Source of the DNA: Ruminococcus sp. UBA5884
GTDB lineage: Bacteria > Bacillota > Clostridia > Oscillospirales > Ruminococcaceae
DNA length: 10,822 nt
Direction of reading: 5' to 3'
Assembly (NCBI GenBank): GCA_002431975.1
Contig: DJFA01000006.1
Span: 1-10,822 of the forward strand
The translations under genes were made by a program, and so were the position numbers. The notes beneath the pieces were generated by a model. It saw only the letters and a list, made by a program, of their open reading frames with translations. It was not told where the DNA came from and did no database searches. This document shows positions 6,801 to 10,822 of this stretch, in pieces. Every line of letters begins with the position of its first letter. The first letter of the stretch is position 1.

Positions 6801-7450
6801 AATCATTTGATTTTTTTGAATCGGGATATGATTTCAGTTATTCACAGATGCCTGCAAAACTGTCTGTTTCTGAAATTGTAAGAGGCGATGAAATGCCGCA
6901 AAGACTGAAAAGACCTAAATTTATAAGGGATACACAGGCTCTTACAGGTTCAGAAATAGGTACTGCTCTGCATACGTTCATGCAGTATGCTGATTTTAAA
7001 AATCTTGCCTCAAATCCTGAAAATGAACTTGATATATGCGTTTCAAAGGGCTTTATAACTCAGAAAGAACGTGAACATATAGATATCAGAAAAATAAAAA
7101 GATTTACAGGTTCTGCTCTTTTCAAAAGGATTCAGAAATCATCTGATGTGAAGCGTGAGAGAAGATTTATGATAAGCCTTGAGGATATTAATACAAACAA
7201 CATAGTAAAACCTGAATACTGCGGTCAGGATATCATTCTTCAGGGAATCGCAGACCTTACTTTTGAGGAAAATAACAGAATTATCCTTGTTGACTATAAA
7301 ACAGATTATGTTTCATCAGAGGAAAAACTTGCTGATGAATACAGAAATCAGCTTGAACTCTATAAACTCGCATTTGAAAAAATTGACGAAAAAAAGGTTG
7401 AATGTATAATATACTCATTCAGCCTTGGAAAATGTATTTATATAAAATAA
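3857..7450 (+). CDS. addA: ATP-dependent helicase/nuclease subunit A (AddA)
   Basis: UvrD/Rep-type (superfamily 1) helicase with a C-terminal RecB-family nuclease, the functional counterpart of RecBCD subunit RecB in Firmicutes. It processes double-strand breaks for recombination. Motifs in order: Walker A AAAGSGKT (24-31); Walker B MIDEFQDS (396-403); GDVKQAIYGFR (431-441); NFRSS (473-477); TMHKSKGLEF (786-795); LLYVALTRAKDKL (860-872). The nuclease domain follows with GTALH (1035-1039), GIADL (Asp1133), VDYKTD (1145-1150, Asp1146 and Lys1148) and YRNQLELY (1162-1169). All catalytic residues appear intact. At 1197 residues it is near the family's usual length of about 1200. The start is TTG with AAAGGA 11 bp upstream; the first residues, WTDEQSNAI, are the typical opening of the family. 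The partner gene addB, usually adjacent and upstream, is absent; both flanks are repeat elements. Confidence 0.96.
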   Translation: MKNKWTDEQSNAINARNISVIVSAAAGSGKTSVLVERILRIIADTENKIPANQMIIVTFTNDATAEMKQRLSAALNDMIHDDPDNEWLLRQQALLQCARISTINAFCFDLIRENVRNTQISAGFRIIDENENKIIIQNCVEDTLEYAYAEMPEKTEVLYRYFCGDDDVMLENILKNINKFIESVPYGEKWLDSVVSQLKDSSFTQNIKKNFFEKLSGQFYNAAEKCRQALEIAESEGNMSDKNCIKAVSTLENEYQYLSETADIFKNQPYLISERTGFSFVTLRVKNCFPQSAELKIKALRDEYKKIFQSCISEEYSIFMNADRDINAHIEILEIISELIKILNHKIDEVKISKNGLSFSDAERIALELLSETDENGMIVKSELARELSDYYKVIMIDEFQDSNNKQNLIFRLLSHNGNAYENGDNMFLVGDVKQAIYGFRLSDSGIFTEVMENSAEYTENCSENAYIKLNMNFRSSEEVINFVNFIFNRIMSEDIGGVNYEDEKLIMGASFADTDKVTEIALIEDNGDYENASAVWTAAKIAEMLENKAPVCCKDGVSSRPCENRDFCILLRNNDSASAYADELRKLGIPAYLEETSGYIQSREISLMINLLKTVDNPLRDTSLVSVMLSPMFSMTPDEVMEIRLLDRKASMYSALCMAVGEKFSADEEKSEPLVKGICLEKALNIYSIINELRMYSASDTLEQLIRRIYEKTDFLSVMQIYSDSEKKKANLRILIEYAKSYEKSSCGGLSGFLRFVEKSSSLGNDGFRNGSTSSSSENVVSIKTMHKSKGLEFPFVFAGNLEKKFNTKDITNNVIIDYRYGIGFILRNPELLTLYSTVIHRYIGGIKKSKLLSEELRLLYVALTRAKDKLFIPVKVNKEFKEKLSLTAGRITAENGISTDMAGSANSMLDWIMMTLVCSEHSQPLRDICEINNTAVFHDNLEIKYTPADISTDEEKNLSENISEKTDFLIDKDKISDTQKSFDFFESGYDFSYSQMPAKLSVSEIVRGDEMPQRLKRPKFIRDTQALTGSEIGTALHTFMQYADFKNLASNPENELDICVSKGFITQKEREHIDIRKIKRFTGSALFKRIQKSSDVKRERRFMISLEDINTNNIVKPEYCGQDIILQGIADLTFEENNRIILVDYKTDYVSSEEKLADEYRNQLELYKLAFEKIDEKKVECIIYSFSLGKCIYIK

Positions 7451-7688
7451 CGCTAATTCGACAACAAAATTTTATAATTGAAAATATGGGTTTCCCTTAT
7501 AATTTTGTAGGGGCGACCATCGGTCGCCCGTTGCAGTTACCAGAATTTCAAACGAAAAACCAATGTTTCATATGTACAAAACAGATATCGAATTTATGGT
7601 TTAACCAAATTCCAGCGGGCGACCAATGGTCGCCCCTACAGAATAAACAAAAAATTCATTGTTTTAAATCATAAAATTTCGATGTGAG
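7449..7688 (-). mobile_element. MITE-like nested-palindrome element between convergent genes
   Basis: 24-bp arms lie at 7507-7530 (one loop base changed, ATC) and inverted at 7616-7639. Between them are a 22-bp spacer like 880-902, a diverged arm (7553-7577), and a 38-bp spacer (7578-7615) that on the minus strand matches 3646-3686. The order is thus that of 3622-3756 in opposite orientation (133 against 135 bp). The outer flanks are imperfect inverted repeats: 7466-7490 against the complement of about 7655-7680, with AAATAAC at 7445-7451 and its complement at 7688-7694 beyond. AACGCTAATTCG at 7449-7460 matches the complement of 3819-3830 with one change. The element occupies the whole 238-bp gap. 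No T-run follows either arm, so it is not a canonical intrinsic terminator for either gene. Confidence 0.78.
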
Positions 7689-9125
7689 TTATTTGTCAAT
7701 AACAGGTATAGGCGTTGTGTCCTCTTCATCAAGATTTTCAAGATAATGTTTTGTTTCAGATGATATTACGCCTGAAAGACCAATTACCGCTATAAGATTC
7801 GGAATTGCCATGAATGCATTGAGCATATCTGCCATATCCCATACAGCACTGAGATTTATACATGGTGCTGCTGCAAGAACTATAAGAAAAATTATTCTGT
7901 ATGGAATAAGTCCTTTTGAACCGAAAAGATAATCAATGCATCTGTCACTGTAGTATGACCAGCCGAGAACTGTTGAAAATGCAAATGATATTATTCCTAC
8001 TATAAGAATTACATTCCCGAAAACTCCTATCTGCGAAAATGCCGCAGTTGTAAGCTCTCCGCCTTCAAGACCTGTTACATCTATATCATCATTTTTAAGT
8101 ATGCTGCTTACAAGTACAAGACCTGTCATAAGACATACGACTACAGTATCCCAGAATGTTCCGGTTGATGATACAAGAGCCTGTCTTACAGGGTTTTTTG
8201 TCTGTGCAGCTGATGCAACTATAGGAGCTGAACCCATACCGGATTCATTTGAAAAAAGTCCTCTTGCTATACCATATCTTGAAGCTGCCATAATTCCTGA
8301 ACCGACAAGTCCTCCTGCGGCTGATGTTTTTGTAAATGCTGATTTAAGTATGAGAATTACCGCATCATCAAGATAATCAAAATTAAATATAAGTATTATA
8401 ATACAGCCTAAAACATAGAATACTGCCATAACCGGAACAAGCATTTCACATACTTTTGAAATGGACTTGACTCCTCCGAAAATTACAAATGCTGCAAGTA
8501 TTGCCGCTATAATGCCTACTGCAAGGCTTACTGCCGATGGGTGAGCATTTATAAATTCTGCAAACCATGAGCTGCTGCCCTGTACTGCATGGTTTATATT
8601 TGTGTTTACAACACTTGAAATCGCATTTACCTGAACTCCGCAGCCTATGCCGAATGCCGCAAGAGCCGTAAATACTGCAAAGAGTATACCAAGCCATTTC
8701 TGTTTAAGACCTCTTTCAAGAGCATACATAGCTCCTCCGAGCATAGAACCGTCTTTTGTCCTTACTCTGTATTTTACGGCTATAAGTGATTCAGAATATT
8801 TTGTGGCTATGCCGAAAATACCTGTAAGCCAGCACCAGAAAACTGCTCCGGGACCTCCTAAAACTATTGCCGTACCAACTCCGATTATGTTTCCTGTGCC
8901 GATTGTAGAGGCAAGGGCAGTTGTAAGTGCTGCAAACTGACTTATATCACCCTTTGCTCCTGAATCCTTGCTTACAGAAAGCTTTATTGCTTTGAAAATT
9001 TTCTTCTGTATGAATCCGGTTTTAAATGTCATGAAGATATGAGTCCCGAAAAGCAGCACTATCATAGGCAAGCCCCAGATAAGTGAATTTATGGAGTTTA
9101 TTGCTGTTGTGATTTTTTCAAACAA
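7689..9125 (-). CDS. Sodium:alanine/glycine symporter (AGCS family)
   Basis: Inner-membrane transporter coupling sodium entry to uptake of alanine, glycine or similar amino acids. It has about 10-11 hydrophobic segments. From the chosen start, family landmarks are LIWGLPMIVLLFGTHIFMTFKTGFIQ (broken here by position: about 15-40), the GTGNIIGVGTAI loop (76-87), and the SNESGMGSAP signature (292-301). The 478 residues fit the family. The reading frame is open to an ATG at 9230, but I place the start at the TTG at 9125: AAAGGGGA lies about 7 bp before it, and family members begin just before this point. The extra 35 residues would also overlap the promoter at 9169-9197. Monocistronic, divergent from feoA, convergent with addA. 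The exact amino-acid substrate is not determinable. Confidence 0.93.
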   Translation of the reverse strand: MFEKITTAINSINSLIWGLPMIVLLFGTHIFMTFKTGFIQKKIFKAIKLSVSKDSGAKGDISQFAALTTALASTIGTGNIIGVGTAIVLGGPGAVFWCWLTGIFGIATKYSESLIAVKYRVRTKDGSMLGGAMYALERGLKQKWLGILFAVFTALAAFGIGCGVQVNAISSVVNTNINHAVQGSSSWFAEFINAHPSAVSLAVGIIAAILAAFVIFGGVKSISKVCEMLVPVMAVFYVLGCIIILIFNFDYLDDAVILILKSAFTKTSAAGGLVGSGIMAASRYGIARGLFSNESGMGSAPIVASAAQTKNPVRQALVSSTGTFWDTVVVCLMTGLVLVSSILKNDDIDVTGLEGGELTTAAFSQIGVFGNVILIVGIISFAFSTVLGWSYYSDRCIDYLFGSKGLIPYRIIFLIVLAAAPCINLSAVWDMADMLNAFMAIPNLIAVIGLSGVISSETKHYLENLDEEDTTPIPVIDK

Positions 9126-9168
9126 TTGAACTTCCCCTTTCTGAATATGATAAAAAATAAACAATATC

Positions 9169-9197
9169 ATTATACTATACAACAATATTGTTTTCAA
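9169..9197 (-). promoter_or_regulatory. Promoter of the amino-acid symporter
   Basis: On the minus strand, TTGAAA (9197-9192) and TATAAT (9174-9169) are 17 bp apart. Transcription would start near 9162, giving a leader of about 37 nt before the TTG start. That is too short for a glycine riboswitch. Confidence 0.75.
9181..9192. promoter_or_regulatory. Perfect 12-bp palindrome in the symporter promoter spacer
   Basis: AACAATATTGTT is its own reverse complement and lies between the -35 and -10 boxes, overlapping the first base of the -35. A dimeric repressor bound here would block polymerase. The octamer AACAATAT recurs at 9160-9167, near the start point. The regulator is unknown. Confidence 0.4.
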
Positions 9198-9206
9198 GGG
9201 ATATAC

Positions 9207-9235
9207 TGCACATTTTTTTTTATCTCTCATATTAT
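9207..9235 (+). promoter_or_regulatory. Candidate promoter of the feo operon with inverted half-sites
   Basis: TGCACA (9207-9212) and TATTAT (9230-9235) are 17 bp apart; the match to consensus is moderate. They are bracketed by an 8-bp inverted repeat, ATATACTG (9201-9208) and CAGTATAT (9237-9244). The second half also belongs to a small palindrome, TATAC-A-GTATA (9233-9243), covering the -10 and start region. This could be an iron-repressor site, but it does not clearly match a Fur or DtxR consensus that I know. Confidence 0.45.
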
Positions 9236-9269
9236 ACAGTATATGTATTTTTTTTCAGGAGCTGCTGCA

Positions 9270-9497
9270 ATGACAAAATTAGATTCTTTAAAGGTCGGTC
9301 AGTATGCCGTTGTCAGAAAAATTTCAGCAGATGACAGCATACGGAGAAGACTTTTTGATATGGGTCTTATTCCGGGAACAACAGTAGAATGTGTACTGAT
9401 AAGTCCTCTCGGCGACCCGTCAGCTTTTCTGATAAGAGGTGCTCTGATAGCTCTGCGTTCAGAAGAATCATCACGTATTGAAGCTGAAATAATATAA
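9270..9497 (+). CDS. feoA: Ferrous iron transport protein A (FeoA)
   Basis: Small cytoplasmic SH3-like protein of 75 residues that works with the FeoB transporter. The typical pattern is seen: an N-terminal LDSLKVGQYAVVRKI, the RRRLFDMGLIPGTTVECV core (about residues 25-42), and the SPLGDPSAFLIRGALIALR strand region (about 45-63). The frame is open further upstream, but the ATG at 9270 is chosen because AGGAG (9257-9261) lies 8 bp before it and the protein then has family length. The longer version would run through the intergenic control region. It precedes feoB by 45 bp in the same operon. Confidence 0.93.
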   Translation: MTKLDSLKVGQYAVVRKISADDSIRRRLFDMGLIPGTTVECVLISPLGDPSAFLIRGALIALRSEESSRIEAEII

Positions 9498-9505
9498 ATT
9501 TTATT

Positions 9506-9525
9506 CAGGGGCGGATATGCCCCTG
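9506..9525 (+). promoter_or_regulatory. Intercistronic hairpin between feoA and feoB
   Basis: CAGGGGC (9506-9512) and GCCCCTG (9519-9525) form a perfect 7-bp stem with loop GGATAT. There is no T-run, so it is not an intrinsic terminator. It ends 5 nt before the feoB Shine-Dalgarno GGAGG (9531-9535). It may set transcript stability or the feoA:feoB ratio. Confidence 0.55.
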
Positions 9526-9542
9526 TGAAAGGAGGAATATCA

Positions 9543-10822
9543 GTGAATCCCCAAATCAGAAAAAATAATCCTGATGATAAAATAATTGCTCTTGCTGGAA
9601 ATCCAAATGTCGGAAAAAGTACTGTATTCAATGCTTTTACCGGTCTTAAACAGCATACAGGAAACTGGTCAGGCAAAACAGTTACAAATGCTCAGGGATA
9701 TTTCAGATATAAAAACAAAGGTTTTGTACTTGTTGATATACCCGGCTGCTATTCGCTCAATGCACATTCTGCCGAGGAGGAGGCTGCAAGAGATTTTATA
9801 TGTTTCTGCAATCCTGATGCTGTTGTAATAGTATGCGATGCAACCTGTCTTGAAAGAAATCTCAATCTTGTACTTCAGACTCTTGAAATCACTGATAATG
9901 CTGTTTTATGTGTAAATCTCATTGATGAAGCTGAAAAAAAAGGCATTGAAATAAATTTCAGTCTTTTGTCTGAAATTCTCGGAATCCCTGTAATTCCAGC
10001 GGCTGCACGTTCTGAATATGGTCTTGACAGCCTTATGTCTGAAATATATGAGCTTTTTGAAAAAAAATCTTCACATTCAGCATTCAAAATGATTTATGAT
10101 GATAAAACTGAACACGCTCTGAGTATTGTTCAGCCCGCCGCCGAAAAATTCTGTAAAAATCAGCTTTGTTCAAGGTGGCTTGCTATGAAGCTTCTTGAAA
10201 ATGATGTATCACTTATATCATCAATAAATGTATTTTCAGGTCATAATATTTCTCAGAATCCGGAAATAATTCAGAAAATAAATGAGGCTTATGACTATCT
10301 TGAATCAGTAAATATATCCGTTCAGCAGTTCAGGGACAATGTTGTTTCCGATATCGTACATACTGCTGAGGATATATTCAATAAAACTGTTTCATATGAT
10401 TCTGACAGATATTCCGCCCGTGACAGAAAAATTGATAAGTTTCTTACCGGCAGAAAAACCGGTTTTATAACTATGTTTTTCGCTCTTATGCTTGTTTTCT
10501 GGATTACAATTCAGGGTGCAAATTATCCGTCTGCGGTTATTCAGTCGTTCCTTTTCGGTATTGAAGAACCTTTTTTCAATATGCTTGCCTCAGTCAATAT
10601 TCCTTTATGGATTTGCGATATGACTGTTTACGGCGTATACCGTGTTCTTGCATGGATAGTTTCCGTAATGCTTCCTCCTATGGCTATTTTTTTCCCTCTT
10701 TTCGCAATCCTTGAGGATTCCGGTTATCTTCCCCGTGTTGCTTTCAATCTCGACAAATGTTTTAAAAAATGCTGTACCTGCGGCAAACAGTGCCTTACCA
10801 TGTGCATGGGGTTTGGATGCAA
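9543..10822 (+). CDS. feoB: Ferrous iron transporter FeoB, 5' part (cut by window end)
   Basis: Polytopic membrane Fe(II) transporter with an N-terminal GTP-binding domain. The start is GTG at 9543, with GGAGG 7 bp upstream. The 426 codons present contain the G1 loop GNPNVGKST (19-27), G3 DIPG (65-68), G4 NLID (125-128) and the G5-like AAARSEYG (about 159-166). A helical GDI region follows. Hydrophobic segments start around residue 305 (GFITMFFALMLVFWITIQGA), with a second run around 380 leading to FAILEDSGYLPR. The fragment ends in the Cys-rich CCTCGKQC-LTMCMGFGC region (410-426), characteristic of clostridial FeoB and followed in intact proteins by NAAG and the Gate domains. The frame is open to the edge, so this is truncation by the window and not a pseudogene. 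Confidence 0.95.
   Translation, partial: MNPQIRKNNPDDKIIALAGNPNVGKSTVFNAFTGLKQHTGNWSGKTVTNAQGYFRYKNKGFVLVDIPGCYSLNAHSAEEEAARDFICFCNPDAVVIVCDATCLERNLNLVLQTLEITDNAVLCVNLIDEAEKKGIEINFSLLSEILGIPVIPAAARSEYGLDSLMSEIYELFEKKSSHSAFKMIYDDKTEHALSIVQPAAEKFCKNQLCSRWLAMKLLENDVSLISSINVFSGHNISQNPEIIQKINEAYDYLESVNISVQQFRDNVVSDIVHTAEDIFNKTVSYDSDRYSARDRKIDKFLTGRKTGFITMFFALMLVFWITIQGANYPSAVIQSFLFGIEEPFFNMLASVNIPLWICDMTVYGVYRVLAWIVSVMLPPMAIFFPLFAILEDSGYLPRVAFNLDKCFKKCCTCGKQCLTMCMGFGC

Noticed and set aside
7402..7674. 90-codon open frame on the plus strand between addA and the symporter
   Set aside because: It starts inside the addA 3' end in another frame, then translates the repeat arms (giving VGATIGRP-like sequence). 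It has no ribosome binding site of note and is a by-product of GC-rich repeat DNA without stops.
8101..8940. Plus-strand frames opposite the symporter gene
   Set aside because: They are antisense shadows of a well-conserved transporter gene, with low-complexity composition and no ribosome binding sites.
9126..9168. Glycine or other riboswitch in the symporter leader
   Set aside because: The predicted leader is about 37 nt, too short, and shows no conserved riboswitch core.
9126..9230. Longer symporter start at the ATG at 9230
   Set aside because: It would place coding sequence over a good 17-bp-spaced promoter, and it adds residues atypical of the family. The TTG at 9125 has AAAGGGGA upstream.
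9126..9497. Longer FeoA start, giving 123 residues
   Set aside because: The extra N-terminus is translated from the divergent promoter region and is not FeoA-like. The ATG at 9270 has a well-placed AGGAG.
9506..9525. Terminator between feoA and feoB
   Set aside because: The stem is good but has no T-run and leads straight into the feoB ribosome binding site, so it is listed only as an intercistronic hairpin.
9299..9676. 125-codon minus-strand frame over feoA and feoB
   Set aside because: It is antisense to two clearly recognised genes, has no family resemblance, and is a frame shadow.

Overview
This 10.8 kb window looks like chromosome of a low-GC, anaerobic gut-type Firmicute, most likely a Ruminococcus or other Oscillospiraceae relative. 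That is inferred from AT-rich coding, TTG and GTG starts with strong GGAGG-type ribosome binding sites, an AddA-type helicase-nuclease, a FeoB of the clostridial cysteine-rich type and a PduL-type phosphotransacylase. No phage, plasmid or defence island was seen. Nearly all genes are recognisable housekeeping genes.

Layout. (1) 1-165: the truncated end of a repeat element, then a promoter. (2) 166-744: a PduL-like phosphotransacylase without a microcompartment targeting extension. (3) 745-1067: a degenerate and an intact copy of the repeat family, then a near-consensus promoter whose transcript would start with a GC hairpin. (4) 1068-3480: an NAD-salvage operon of nicotinamidase, an unknown 79-residue membrane protein and nicotinate phosphoribosyltransferase, closed by an intrinsic terminator. 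(5) 3535-3828: the largest repeat element. (6) 3857-7450: addA from a TTG start, with no addB beside it. (7) 7449-7688: another repeat element filling the whole gap between convergent genes. (8) 7689-9125, minus strand: a sodium:alanine/glycine symporter. (9) 9126-9269: a divergent control region. (10) 9270-10822: feoA and the first 426 codons of feoB, a ferrous-iron uptake operon cut by the window end.

Function. Nicotinamidase makes nicotinate, which the phosphoribosyltransferase converts to NaMN for NAD synthesis. FeoA and FeoB import Fe(II). The phosphotransacylase probably serves acetyl-CoA/acetyl-phosphate exchange in fermentation. AddA would act in double-strand break repair with an AddB encoded elsewhere.

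The least explained feature is a family of nested-palindrome repeats in three intergenic gaps plus one edge of the window. Its core is a 24-bp GC-rich arm in an AT-rich genome. Each arm is itself a hairpin (GGGCGACC-ATT-GGTCGCCC), arms occur as inverted pairs, and the spacers and outer flanks are also conserved between copies. The copy at 3535-3828 has imperfect terminal inverted repeats and is bordered by a perfect 11-bp direct repeat, TTAATATAATG, as expected of a mobile element with a target duplication. One arm carries a compensatory base-pair change, suggesting that the fold is selected or copied. I see no protein in the window that could mobilise these elements.
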